Shown in pieces: positions 17,661 through 28,206 of a DNA stretch of 64,000 bases. Origin of the DNA: Herbaspirillum sp. YR522. GTDB lineage: Bacteria > Pseudomonadota > Gammaproteobacteria > Burkholderiales > Burkholderiaceae_D. Below the pieces are notes generated by a model that saw only the letters and a program-made list of their open reading frames with translations, was not told the origin of the DNA and made no database searches. Position 1 is the stretch's first letter, and each line of letters begins with the position of its first letter. The stretch is taken from positions 1 through 64,000 of the forward strand of contig NZ_AKJA01000024.1 of NCBI RefSeq assembly GCF_000282575.1. The letters are read 5' to 3'. The translations under genes and the position numbers were made by a program.

Positions 17661-18581
17661 TCAGGAAGCGCCGGGGCGGAACGGCTTGCCCAGCGAAGCC
17701 GGCATGTTCAGGCGGATCCAGTCGGGATTGCGCGAGATCAGCGCCAGCACCACGATGGTGGCGACGTAGGGTGCCATCGACAGGATCTGCGGCGGCATCG
17801 TCACGCCCATGCCCTGCAAATAGAACTGGGCGATGGTGACGCCGCCGAACAGCAGCGAGCCGAGCAATACGCGGGCCGGGCGCCAGGTGGCGAAGGCCGT
17901 CAATGCCAGCGCGATCCAGCCGCGTCCGGCCACCAGGCCCTCGACCCACATCGGGGTATAGACCAGCGACATGTAGGCACCGGCCAGGCCGCAGCAGGCG
18001 CCGCCGAACAGCAGCGCCGCATAGCGGATGCCATGCACCGAATAGCCCAGCGCATGGGCCGACTCGGGCGACTCGCCCACCGCCCGCAGCACCAGCCCGG
18101 CGCGGGTGCGATAGAGGAACCAGATGCAGGCCAGGCATAGCGCCAGGGCCAGGTAACTCATCCAGTGCTGGTGGAACAGCGCCGGGCCGATGAACGGCAA
18201 CTGGCCCAGCCACGGCACCGGATTGGTCTGCGAAGGCAGCGCCAGTCCGACGAAGCGCTGGCCGACGAAGGCCGACAGGCCGATGCCGAAGATCGACAGC
18301 GCCAGGCCGGTGGCCACCTGGTTGGTGGCCAGGGTCAGCGCCAGCCAGGCGAACAGGCTGGCCATGAGCATGCCGCACACGGCGCCGGCGACGAATCCCA
18401 GCAGCGGGCTGCGGGTGGTATAGCCTACCGCGAAGCCGGCGATGGCGGCCACCAGCATCATGCCTTCGGCGCCCAGGTTGAGCACCCCCGAGCGTTCGTT
18501 GATCAGCAGGCCGATGGCGGCCAGCAGCAACGGCGTGCCGGCGTTGATGGAAGCCGCGATGAGAGGGGCGAGTTGTTCCAT
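17661..18581 (-). CDS. Nucleoside ABC transporter permease (second subunit)
   Basis: Hydrophobic 306-residue protein of the branched-chain/nucleoside permease family (PF02653), with about eight membrane segments and the family signature ERSGVLNLGAEGMMLVAAI near the N-terminus. The ATG at 18581 is chosen because the protein then begins directly before the first membrane segment (MEQLAPLIAASINAGTPLLL) and follows the other permease's stop by eight bases; a longer in-frame extension would run back inside that gene. Partner of the permease at 18590-19681. Confidence 0.9.
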   Translation of the reverse strand: MEQLAPLIAASINAGTPLLLAAIGLLINERSGVLNLGAEGMMLVAAIAGFAVGYTTRSPLLGFVAGAVCGMLMASLFAWLALTLATNQVATGLALSIFGIGLSAFVGQRFVGLALPSQTNPVPWLGQLPFIGPALFHQHWMSYLALALCLACIWFLYRTRAGLVLRAVGESPESAHALGYSVHGIRYAALLFGGACCGLAGAYMSLVYTPMWVEGLVAGRGWIALALTAFATWRPARVLLGSLLFGGVTIAQFYLQGMGVTMPPQILSMAPYVATIVVLALISRNPDWIRLNMPASLGKPFRPGAS

Positions 18582-18589
18582 GTCGATTC

Positions 18590-19673
18590 CTAGACGCGCT
18601 TTTTCCAGGCCAGCCGATAGTCGATCAGCGTGTCGCAGGCCAGCAGCAGGAACAGCAGCATGCCCTGGAACACGCCGGTGATCGCCGCCGGCAGCCCCAG
18701 GCGCGACTGTGCCAGTTCGCCGCCCAGGTACAGCAGCGACATGATCAGTGCGCCGAAGATGGTGCCCAGCGGATGCAGGCGGCCGATGAAGGCGACGATG
18801 ATGGCCGCGAAACCGTAGCCGGGCGACACCGACGGCAGCAACTGCTGGATCGGGCCGGCGATCTCGAAGGCGCCGGCCAGCCCGGCGAAGCCGCCCGAGA
18901 CCAGCAACGACACCCACAGCGCCGAACGGGCCGAAAAACCGGCATAGCGTGCCGCATGCGGTGCCACGCCGCCCACCATCAGCGAAAAGCCGCGCAGGCT
19001 GCGGGTCATGAAGACCGTCATGGCCAGCGCCGCCACGATGGCTACCGCAAAGCCTGCGTGCAGGCGGGTACCGGTCAACAGTACCGGTAGCATGAAGACC
19101 TCCGAGAACACCTTGGACTGCGGGAAGTTCATGCCGTTGGGGTCCTTGAGCGGACCGTTGACGGCATACATCAGCAGCAACTGGGCAATATAGGTCAGCA
19201 TCAGCGAGACCAGGATCTCGTTGGCGTTGAAGCGGTCGCGCAGCAGCGCCGTGATACCGGCCCAGAATGCGCCGCCCAGGATCCCCGCCAGCACCATCAA
19301 CAGCAGGCCGGCGCCGCCCGGGATGGCCTGGCCAGGCACATCCAGCCACACCAGCATGGCGCCGGAACACATCGCGCCGACCGTAAACTGGCCCTCGGCG
19401 CCGATGTTCCAGATATTGGCGCGAAAGCACACCACCAGCCCCAGCGCGCACAGCACCAGCGGAATCGACTTGAGCAGCAATTCGCTGATGGAGCGCCTGG
19501 TGGCGAACGGATCGACCAGGAATACCTTCAGCCCGGCCAGCGGGTCCTTGCCCAGCGCCATCAACAGCAAGGCCCCCAGCACCAGCGTGAGCACGATGGC
19601 CATCAGCGGCGAGAGATAGGTCATGGCGCGCGAGGGCGCACCCCGCAGTTCCAGCCGCAACGGCAGCGACAGC

Positions 19674-19681
<8 letters not shown>
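18590..19681 (-). CDS. Nucleoside ABC transporter permease (first subunit)
   Basis: 363-residue integral membrane protein, PF02653 family, with the signature CFRANIWNIGAEGQFTVGAM. A longer first subunit and shorter second subunit is the normal pairing in BmpC/PnrA-type purine nucleoside importers. Its start overlaps the ATPase gene's end by eight bases, indicating translational coupling. Confidence 0.9.
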
Positions 19682-21221
<1,540 letters not shown>

Positions 21222-21280
21222 GGGATTTTCCTGTGGTTCGTGGTTGGGCGGGCGTTATCTTAACCGCGAAAGCCGGATCG

Positions 21281-22060
21281 TCACTTGCCCCGGTGGGCCC
21301 AGCCGGTGGTGCGCCGCTCGATGACGGCAAACAGTTCGTACATGGCCATGGCCATGGCGCCGATCACCACCAGGCCGGCAAAGGCCAGCGGCATCTTCAT
21401 CGATGAACCGGCCGACACCAGCAGATAGCCGATCCCTTCGTTGGAGGCATTCATCTCGGACACCGTGGAGCCGACGAAGGCCAGCGTGATGGAGACCTTG
21501 AGCGAAGCGAAGAAGTAGGGCATCGAGCGCGGCAGCCCGACCTTGAGCAGGATATCCATGCGACGCGCGCCCAGTACCCGCAGCACGTCTTCCAGTTCCG
21601 GTTCGAGCGTGGCCAGGCCGGTGGCGATGTTGACCATGATGGGGAAGAACGAGATCAGGAACGCGGTCAGGATCGCCGGCCCGGCGCCAATGCCGAACCA
21701 CACCACCAGCACCGGCACGAAGGCGGCCTTGGGCAGCGCATTGAAGGCGGTCATGAGTGGATAGGCGGCGGCATACAGCAAGGGCGACGAGCCGATCAGG
21801 AACCCCAGCGTGACGCCTACCGCCACCGCGATGGCGAAACCCACCATGGTGACCCAGAAGGTCGACATGGCGTGTTGCGTGATGGGGCCGGAGAATTCGA
21901 TCATCGCCTGGATGATCGACATCGGGCTGGGAAAGATGAAATCCGACACCTGCCAGACGCTGCAGATGAATTGCCACACGCCGAGGATGACGAGTAGCAG
22001 GATCCATGGCGCCAGGGTGGTGGCGGCGCGGTTCAGTTTGCCGTTGAACGGGTTTTTCAT
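21281..22060 (-). CDS. ABC transporter permease, SsuC/TauC-like
   Basis: 259 residues with six membrane segments and the binding-protein-dependent permease (PF00528) loop EPELEDVLRVLGARRMDILLKV. Belongs to the family that serves nitrate, taurine/alkanesulfonate, thiamine-precursor and related importers. It forms a unit with the ATPase and binding protein directly upstream; 21 bases separate it from the ATPase. Substrate not determinable from the sequence. Confidence 0.87.
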   Translation of the reverse strand: MKNPFNGKLNRAATTLAPWILLLVILGVWQFICSVWQVSDFIFPSPMSIIQAMIEFSGPITQHAMSTFWVTMVGFAIAVAVGVTLGFLIGSSPLLYAAAYPLMTAFNALPKAAFVPVLVVWFGIGAGPAILTAFLISFFPIMVNIATGLATLEPELEDVLRVLGARRMDILLKVGLPRSMPYFFASLKVSITLAFVGSTVSEMNASNEGIGYLLVSAGSSMKMPLAFAGLVVIGAMAMAMYELFAVIERRTTGWAHRGK

Positions 22061-22081
22061 GGGATGTCCTGTGGCGGCCGG

Positions 22082-22867
22082 TCAGGTATTGCGCACATGG
22101 CCGATGTGCTCGCGCAATTCATGCACCAGCGCATTGAAGCCATCGGTATAGGTGGTGTCGAGCTCGCAGGGGCGCGGCAGCGGGTTTTCGCGGCGCACCA
22201 CGATGCGTCCCGGGCGCTTGCTCATCACGTAGATGGTATCGGCCAGGAAGGCCGCCTCCCGCAAGTCGTGCGTGACCAGGATGACGTTGAAGCGGCGCTC
22301 GGCCCACAGGTCGCGCAATACGCACCACAGTTCCTCGCGGGTGAAGGCGTCGAGCGCGCCGAAGGGTTCGTCCAGCAGCAGCATCTTGGGTTCGTGGATC
22401 AGCGCGCGGCAGATCGATGCGCGTTGCTGCATGCCACCCGACAGCTGCCACGGAAACTTGTCGGCATAGCCCTCCAGCCCGACCGTCTTCAACAGCTTCA
22501 GGGCGCGTTCGGTGTACTCGGCCTTTTTCTTCTTGAAGTCGCGCCGGAACGGCTCGACGATCTCCAGCGGCAGCAGGATGTTTTCCAGCGTGCTGCGCCA
22601 CGGCAGCAGCGTAGGCGCCTGGAACGCCATGCCGACGAACTTGAGCGGGCCGGTCACGGCCTGGCCGTCGATCACGACGCTGCCCCGGTTGGGTTGCTTC
22701 AGGCCCGTGGCCAGCTTCATGAAGGTCGATTTGCCGCAACCGGAGGGACCGACGATGGCGATGAATTCCCCGGCCCGTGTCTGCAGGTCGATGTCCTCGA
22801 CGGCAAATTCGGAGGCGCCGTCATAGGCCAGGTAGACATGACGAAAATCGACGAAGGGCTCACTCAT
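22082..22867 (-). CDS. ABC transporter ATP-binding protein, SsuB/TauB-like
   Basis: 261-residue ATPase with Walker A GPSGCGKSTFMKL, signature LSGGMQQRASI and Walker B MLLLDEPFGALDA. The subfamily energises nitrate/sulfonate/pyrimidine-precursor importers. Neighbours: binding protein upstream (60 bases) and permease downstream. Confidence 0.9.
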   Translation of the reverse strand: MSEPFVDFRHVYLAYDGASEFAVEDIDLQTRAGEFIAIVGPSGCGKSTFMKLATGLKQPNRGSVVIDGQAVTGPLKFVGMAFQAPTLLPWRSTLENILLPLEIVEPFRRDFKKKKAEYTERALKLLKTVGLEGYADKFPWQLSGGMQQRASICRALIHEPKMLLLDEPFGALDAFTREELWCVLRDLWAERRFNVILVTHDLREAAFLADTIYVMSKRPGRIVVRRENPLPRPCELDTTYTDGFNALVHELREHIGHVRNT

Positions 22868-22927
22868 AGACTTGGCTTTTTCACTGGTAGGACAAGGCGG
22901 GCCGACGCCGGGCGCCGGCCCCGGAGA

Positions 22928-23962
22928 CTACTTGGGCAACACGTCCAGCTCGGCCTTGGATGGCAGGAAGGCGCCGTTCCAGACGCGCTCGGCATTGACC
23001 CGGGTCTTGGTGCCATAGGCATCCGAGACTTGCGAGGCCATCAGCGTCAGGCGCGGACCATAGACCTGTCCGTAGCCTTCGGACTTGGCGTGCGGCGTGG
23101 CGATGGCGCTGGCGATGGCCAGTTTGAGGCGACGCAGCTCGAGCTTTTCATCGATCAGGCCATCGCGTTCCTTGACCACCTTGATGGCGGCTTCGGGGTT
23201 GGCGATGACGTCGCGGGTGGCCTTGGCAAAGGCGCGCAGGAAAGCCTTGATCGCTTCCGGCTTCTGGCGCGTCATGGCTTCGGAGGCGATGATGGCGTTG
23301 CCGTACAGGCGTACGCCGTAGTCCGGGTACATCATCACTTCGACATCTTCATCCTTGATGCCGCGCGCGTTCAGGTTCAGCAGCGACGTGAAATAGAAGC
23401 CGGTGATGGCGTCCACGTCGCCGCGTGCCAGCATGGTCTCGCGCAGCGGCGGGTCCATGCTGATCCAGTTCGCCTTGGCCGCGTCGAGGCCATTGGCCTT
23501 GGCGAAGATCGGATAGGCGCGGCGGCCGGCGTCGAACACCGGCGCGCCCAGCTTCTTGCCGGCCAGGTCGGCGGGTTTCCTGATGCCCGATTTCTTGAGC
23601 GAGAACACGGCCGCCGGGGTGTCGTTGTAGACCATCATCACGCCCACCGGCTTGGCCGGCGCATCGGGATTGTTGGCCACGAATTCCATCAGGGCGGCCA
23701 TGTCGGCAAAGCCCATGTCATAGGTGCCCGAGGCGACCCGGTTGACGGCGTTGCCCGAGCCGTTGCCGGCGTCGATGGTGACGTCCAGTTTTTCCTGGGC
23801 GAAGTAGCCACGGGCCTTGGCCACCAGGAACAGCGCGGACGGGCCTTCGAAGCGCCAGTCGAGCTGGAATTTGATCTTGGTCTCTTGCGCGAAGGACGCG
23901 CTGGCCGATACCAGGCCGATCAGCAGTGCCGCCGAGCAGCCGAGGAAACGGAAAGGACGCAT
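22928..23962 (-). CDS. ABC transporter substrate-binding protein, NMT1/THI5-like
   Basis: Periplasmic protein with a signal peptide ending near ASASFAQE and an NMT1-like domain (PF09084): KIKFQLDWRFEGPSALFLVAKARGYF and later DMGFADMAALMEFVANNP. Such proteins bind compounds such as pyrimidine precursors, sulfonates and aromatic or ureide-like molecules. The start at 23962 is chosen because it is preceded by a good Shine-Dalgarno (cgggag) and gives a normal signal peptide. Location beside purine genes makes a purine or pyrimidine-derived ligand plausible but unproven. Confidence 0.85.
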   Translation of the reverse strand: MRPFRFLGCSAALLIGLVSASASFAQETKIKFQLDWRFEGPSALFLVAKARGYFAQEKLDVTIDAGNGSGNAVNRVASGTYDMGFADMAALMEFVANNPDAPAKPVGVMMVYNDTPAAVFSLKKSGIRKPADLAGKKLGAPVFDAGRRAYPIFAKANGLDAAKANWISMDPPLRETMLARGDVDAITGFYFTSLLNLNARGIKDEDVEVMMYPDYGVRLYGNAIIASEAMTRQKPEAIKAFLRAFAKATRDVIANPEAAIKVVKERDGLIDEKLELRRLKLAIASAIATPHAKSEGYGQVYGPRLTLMASQVSDAYGTKTRVNAERVWNGAFLPSKAELDVLPK

Positions 23963-24087
23963 GGGAATCTCCCGAATAGCGATGAATGAAATTGGAAAAA
24001 AAGCGACGGGAACCGCAATGCGCACAGGCCAGCACGGCAGCGCGCATTCCGGTATTACGGTCCCCGCCCAAGGTCAGCCTCAAGACG

Positions 24088-24119
24088 GCAGGTCGGCCCA
24101 GAAGGAGTCGCCGACCTGC
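24088..24119. other. Stem-loop 3' of the porin gene
   Basis: Perfect 10-bp stem gcaggtcggc / gccgacctgc with a 12-base loop between the porin stop and the next minus-strand gene. There is no T-run on the minus strand, so it is more likely a transcript-end protector or partial attenuator than a full terminator. Confidence 0.5.
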
Positions 24120-24156
24120 TTTACTACCCTTCTACAACAACTGCCACGACGGTCGA

Positions 24157-25233
24157 TCAGAAACGGTGACGCATGCCCAGGCCGAACGACACACCGCTGC
24201 CGGTGGTGGAGACCTTGTCGTTCATGACGATGGCGTACAGGTCGGTGCGCTTGGACATGAAGTAGTCATAGCCCACCGAGGTGGTGTTGCGCGCCACTTC
24301 ACGCGCCAGCAGGTCGCCGGTACGCTTGGTGCGGGCGAACCCGGCCAGGATCGAACCATTGCCCACCGGCGCCGACAGGCCCGCGCTGTAGACCTTGTCC
24401 TTGGCTTGCGGCGCACCGGCGGTAGTGTCCTTGCTGGTCTGGAAGGTGCCGTACAGCTTGACCACCTTGAAGTCGTAGGTGGCACCCACCATCCAGGTCT
24501 TCTGGCGGGTGATGCTGGCAAATGGGGTGGTGGCGTCGATGATGGCCGAACCCGAGTTGGGGTTGCTGACCTGGGCATCGAAATACAGGCCGGTCAATGC
24601 CAGGCCGCCATTGAAGTAGAGCGCGTTGACGCCGACGTTCTTCTTGCCGTTCTGGCCGGCCACTTCGCCCAGTTGGTAGTGGACGTTGGCCTGCAGGCCG
24701 CCGACCTTGGGCGTGGTATAGACGATCTGGTTGCTCCAGCCGCTGTCGGCCGCGTTGGCCTGGGTCCAGGAACGGGCGCCGAAGTTGCCGGTGGGGGTGT
24801 AGACGTGCAGCACCAGCGGCGAGAAGGTAAACGAATCGCCGAACGGGTTGAACAGCACGGTGGGCAGGAAGCTTGGCGCCAGCCCGCGGCCCAGGGCGAT
24901 CTTGCCATAGCTGCCGACCAGCCCGATGTTGGCGTCGCGCGAGAACAGGTTGTCGCCCGAGAAGCGGCCCGAGGCGCCGGTGTCGGTCTGGAAGAACGAG
25001 GTCAGGGCGAATTCCGCCTTCATGCCGCCGCCCAGGTCTTCACTGCCCTTGAAACCGATCCACGACGTCGTCAGGCCACCCGAGTTGACGACCGCGCGGC
25101 TCTTCTCGCCGCTGTTCTTGATGCTGCCCATATAGGCGTCGACCAGGCCGCTGACGGTGACGGTCGATTGCGCCATCGCGCCGCTGGCCACGACACAGGA
25201 TGCCAAGGCCAGTGCCAAACGAGTTTTCTTCAT
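24157..25233 (-). CDS. Gram-negative porin
   Basis: 358-residue trimeric-type outer-membrane porin of the betaproteobacterial family (Porin_4): signal peptide MKKTRLALALASCVVASGAMAQ, then STVTVSGLVDAYMG as the first strand, and a C-terminal strand ending GLGMRHRF with the terminal Phe needed for assembly. The start at 25233 has ggggag upstream. It is first in the minus-strand set that continues into two ABC importers and divergent from puuD, so it may let purine-type solutes cross the outer membrane; that link is inferred from position. Confidence 0.9.
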   Translation of the reverse strand: MKKTRLALALASCVVASGAMAQSTVTVSGLVDAYMGSIKNSGEKSRAVVNSGGLTTSWIGFKGSEDLGGGMKAEFALTSFFQTDTGASGRFSGDNLFSRDANIGLVGSYGKIALGRGLAPSFLPTVLFNPFGDSFTFSPLVLHVYTPTGNFGARSWTQANAADSGWSNQIVYTTPKVGGLQANVHYQLGEVAGQNGKKNVGVNALYFNGGLALTGLYFDAQVSNPNSGSAIIDATTPFASITRQKTWMVGATYDFKVVKLYGTFQTSKDTTAGAPQAKDKVYSAGLSAPVGNGSILAGFARTKRTGDLLAREVARNTTSVGYDYFMSKRTDLYAIVMNDKVSTTGSGVSFGLGMRHRF

Positions 25234-25418
25234 TACGCTCCCCAGTTCAAAAAGACGCCGGACACCTGGTCCGGCAGATTCAGGTTTTCCGTTCAATGGC
25301 AGTCGGATTGCTGCTCTCCCGTCCGTTCTGCCAGCGGACGCAGCACCGGGGTTTAGCAGATATCGTGCCAATGCCGGTGCCACCGCGCAGGAGGCGGCGG
25401 TCGGCAACATCAGGCCGT

Positions 25419-25430
25419 TTTGTCGACAAT
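25419..25430. promoter_or_regulatory. Candidate operator, TTTGTCGACAAT
   Basis: Contains the perfect 10-bp palindrome TTGTCGACAA. It shares gttttgtcgaca (25417-25428) exactly with the copy at 25606-25617. FadR-subfamily GntR regulators bind short palindromes of the TTGTxxACAA kind, and such a regulator is encoded nearby at 30529-31284. Confidence 0.45.
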
Positions 25431-25607
25431 GGATTTTTGTATTTGCAACAACTTGGTGCTTTTCATGCACCCGATTCGACGCCGTGCACTAAAAACGTGG
25501 ATGCGAAAAAGCGTAAGAAAAAAAGCACGGTCCGGCTGCAAGTCGCATAGGTAGCGCGTGGACTGGCCCATAGTGGGGGCCGGTGGCGGGTTTTCCGGTC
25601 TGCATGT

Positions 25608-25641
25608 TTTGTCGACAGTGATCGAATTGATTGTCGGCAAT
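25608..25641. promoter_or_regulatory. Two candidate operators upstream of puuD
   Basis: TTTGTCGACAGT at 25608-25619 and ATTGTCGGCAAT at 25630-25641, each one or two bases from the symmetric ATTGTCGACAAT, spaced 22 bases centre to centre (two helical turns). They lie 120-155 bases before the puuD start. Confidence 0.45.
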
Positions 25642-25763
25642 CCGTGTTGCATGGCATGCTGCGCCTACGTTGCGGCAGGCGGGCGCGCCAGGCACCATTT
25701 ATGCTAAGTCTTGCGCCATATCCGCTGCGGCCCCTTCTTAGAGAAACAGAAAGCGAACACCCC

Positions 25764-27026
25764 ATGGAAGCCTATATCTTCGACTGGCTCAATCTGCTGC
25801 TGCGCTGGCTGCACGTCATCACCGCGATCGCCTGGATCGGATCGTCGTTCTATTTCGTCTGGCTCGACAACAGCCTGGTGGCGCCCAGCGACCCCGAGTT
25901 GATCGACAAGGGCGTGGGCGGCGAATTGTGGGCCGTGCATGGAGGCGGCTTCTACAACCCGCAAAAGTACCTGCTGGCGCCCAAGGCCTTGCCGCAGCAC
26001 CTGCACTGGTTCTATTGGGAAGCCTACAGCACCTGGCTATCGGGCTTCGCGCTGTTTTCGTTGCTGTACCTGTTCAATGCCAATGTGTTCCTGGTCGACC
26101 GCAACGTGTTCGACATGTCCGGGTCGATGGCGGGCGGGGTAGCGGTGGCCTTCCTGGTGTTCAACTGGCTGCTCTACGACACCATCTGCAGCACCCTGGG
26201 CGACCGTGCCGGAGGTGAGCGCAAGGTCAACCTGCTGGTGGCGCTGCAAGTGGTGGTATCGGTATGGGCCGCCTGCCACCTGTTCTCGGGGCGCGCGGCG
26301 TTCCTCATCAGCGGGGCGTCGCTGGCGACCATCATGAGCGCCAACGTGCTGGCCTGGATCATCCCCGGGCAGCGCAAGATGGTGGCGTCCATGCGTGCCG
26401 GCCAGGCACCGGACCCGATCCATGGCAAGCGCGGCAAGCAGCGCAGCGTCCATAACACCTACTTCACCCTGCCGGTGCTGTTTGCGATGCTCTCCAATCA
26501 CTACAGCATGACCTACAGCGCCCCGCACAACTGGCTGGTGCTGCTGGCGATCATGGCCGCCGGCGCGCTGGTGCGCCAGTTCTTCGTGTTGCGCCACAAG
26601 GGCGTCAACAACTGGTGGTATCCCGGGGTGGCGGTGACGCTGCTGCTGGCGGTGGCCATCGGACTGAGCCCCATGATGCGTAGCAAGCCGGCCTTGGCTC
26701 CTGCCTCCACACCGGCCGCGGCGCCCGTGGCGACGACCCCGGCAGCGGCCGACGCCCCCGCCGCCGCTGGCGTCAGCCTGGCCCAGGTACAGCAGGTGAT
26801 CCAGTCGCGTTGCATCCAGTGCCATGCCGAAAAGCCTAGCCTGATGCCGACACCGGGCAAGGGCATCCTGCTCGACAGCGCCGCGCATATCGCCCAGCAT
26901 GCGCAGCAGATCTATCAACAGGCGGTGGTGGCACGGGCCATGCCGCTGGGCAACATGACCAACATCACCGATGACGAACGGGCGTTGATCGGCAAGTGGT
27001 TCGAAGCCGGGGCGCCGACCGAGTGA
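25764..27026 (+). CDS. puuD: Urate hydroxylase PuuD (membrane-bound, cytochrome c fused)
   Basis: Oxidises urate to 5-hydroxyisourate in the cytoplasmic membrane. The N-terminal 300 residues are membrane-embedded (about eight segments, beginning LLRWLHVITAIAWIGSSFYFVWLD), then an Ala/Pro linker and a C-terminal cytochrome c domain with the haem motif CIQCH and a distal methionine candidate in ARAMPLGNMTN. 420 residues fits the family. The start at 25764 begins MEAYIFDWLNL; upstream in-frame codons are not family-like. Downstream enzymes for hydroxyisourate and OHCU are not in this window, but puuE is. Confidence 0.92.
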   Translation: MEAYIFDWLNLLLRWLHVITAIAWIGSSFYFVWLDNSLVAPSDPELIDKGVGGELWAVHGGGFYNPQKYLLAPKALPQHLHWFYWEAYSTWLSGFALFSLLYLFNANVFLVDRNVFDMSGSMAGGVAVAFLVFNWLLYDTICSTLGDRAGGERKVNLLVALQVVVSVWAACHLFSGRAAFLISGASLATIMSANVLAWIIPGQRKMVASMRAGQAPDPIHGKRGKQRSVHNTYFTLPVLFAMLSNHYSMTYSAPHNWLVLLAIMAAGALVRQFFVLRHKGVNNWWYPGVAVTLLLAVAIGLSPMMRSKPALAPASTPAAAPVATTPAAADAPAAAGVSLAQVQQVIQSRCIQCHAEKPSLMPTPGKGILLDSAAHIAQHAQQIYQQAVVARAMPLGNMTNITDDERALIGKWFEAGAPTE

Positions 27027-27078
27027 CGCTTGTCGGCGCCTCTACGTGCTGAGTTGCATTTCCTGATTCTCCAACACC

Positions 27079-27188
27079 CGTTCGTATCGAGTAGATCCGC
27101 AGGATCGTATCGAAGGCGCACCTGCGGCAAAGTCATGTGCGCCGGACCGCTTCGATACGCATGCCAAGGCAGCGACTCAGTCCGAACG
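27079..27188. repeat. REP/BIME-like dispersed element, copy 1
   Basis: Imperfect inverted-repeat element between the convergent ends of puuD and puuE. Inner arms gtatcgaaggcgcac and gtgcgcc...cttcgatac can pair, and the outer ends ccgttcg...gagt and actcagtccgaacgg are also complementary. A 31-base core (27089-27119) recurs exactly at 62948-62978, and the right end (27174-27188) is the reverse complement of 62938-62952. Confidence 0.75.
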
Positions 27189-27210
27189 GAAGAGAGCGAC
27201 CGAGACAGGC

Positions 27211-28155
27211 TCACGCCCCCGTGAACGGATGCACCTGCATCCAGTGCCGGGCGATATCGATGCGACGGGTGATCCATACCTTGTCGTGCGACTGCACGTA
27301 ATCCAGGAACCGCTGCAGCGCGCGCATTCTCCCGGGCCTGCCCAGCAAGCGGCAGTGCATGCCGATCGACAGCATCTTCGGCGACTCTTCGCCTTCTTCG
27401 TACAGTACGTCGAAGCTGTCCTTGAGGTACTGGTAGAAATGCTCGCTGGTGTTGAAACCCTGCGGCGTGGCAAACCGCATGTCGTTGCTGTCGAGGGTAT
27501 AAGGCACCACCAGGTGCGGCGTACGTTGTCCAGCCGCAGTGTCGACTTCGGTCCAGAACGGCAGGTCGTCGCCGTAGTAGTCGGAGTCGTAGGCGAAGCC
27601 GCCGTGCTCCACCACCAGCTGCCGTGTATTGGGTGAATCGCGACCGGTGTACCACCCCAGCGGCGCATGCCCGGTCAGTTCGCGCATGACCTGTACCGCC
27701 TGGCGCATGTGCTCGCGCTCGGTCGCCATGTCCATGCCCTGGTAGTGGATCCAGCGCAGGCCGTGGCAGGCGATCTCATGGCCCAGCTCGACGAAGGCCT
27801 GCGTGACATCGGGCGCACGCTGCAAGGCCATGGCTACGCCGAACACCGTCAGTGGCAGGCCACGCTTGTCGAACTCGCGCAGGATACGCCAGACGCCCAC
27901 GCGCGAGCCGTATTCGTAGATCGATTCCATCGACATGTGGCGGGCCGGGTAGGCCGCCGCGCCGACGATCTCCGACAGGAACTGCTCGGAACCGGGGTCG
28001 CCGTGCAGCACGCAGTTCTCGCTGCCCTCTTCATAGTTGAGGACGAACTGCAGCGCCACGCGGGCCTGGCCCGGCCATTGCGCGTGCGGTGGGTTGCGGC
28101 CGTAGCCGACGAGGTCGCGCGGATAGGATTGTTGCGAAGACATGTTGCTGCTCAT
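27211..28155 (-). CDS. puuE: Allantoinase PuuE
   Basis: Polysaccharide-deacetylase-fold allantoinase, metal-independent, hydrolysing allantoin to allantoate. Typical opening YPRDLVGYGRNPPHAQWPG, then RVALQFVLNYEEGSENCVLHGD, ELGHEIACHGLRWIHY and PLGWYTGRDSPNTRQLV. 314 residues is normal for the PuuE type, unrelated to zinc AllB allantoinase. An internal ATG at 28143 is an alternative start. It is the last gene of a minus-strand run NCS1 permease, racemase, puuE. Confidence 0.92.
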   Translation of the reverse strand: MSSNMSSQQSYPRDLVGYGRNPPHAQWPGQARVALQFVLNYEEGSENCVLHGDPGSEQFLSEIVGAAAYPARHMSMESIYEYGSRVGVWRILREFDKRGLPLTVFGVAMALQRAPDVTQAFVELGHEIACHGLRWIHYQGMDMATEREHMRQAVQVMRELTGHAPLGWYTGRDSPNTRQLVVEHGGFAYDSDYYGDDLPFWTEVDTAAGQRTPHLVVPYTLDSNDMRFATPQGFNTSEHFYQYLKDSFDVLYEEGEESPKMLSIGMHCRLLGRPGRMRALQRFLDYVQSHDKVWITRRIDIARHWMQVHPFTGA

Positions 28156-28206
28156 TGAGGTTGCGAAAAGAAACGCGACGCCGGCGGACCCGCGCCGCAG
28201 CTTGTG

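Larger units (their letters stand above)
25234..25763. promoter_or_regulatory. Divergent regulatory region porin / puuD
   Basis: 530 bases with no credible gene. Three copies of a 12-bp palindrome-like element related to ATTGTCGACAAT lie at 25419-25430, 25608-25619 and 25630-25641. The region is AT-richer around 25430-25510. It must carry the promoters for the porin (minus) and puuD (plus). Confidence 0.6.

Noticed and set aside
17661-19451. Fused 596-residue permease
   Set aside because: The N-terminal half is a shadow frame of the other permease gene; the family protein begins at 18581.
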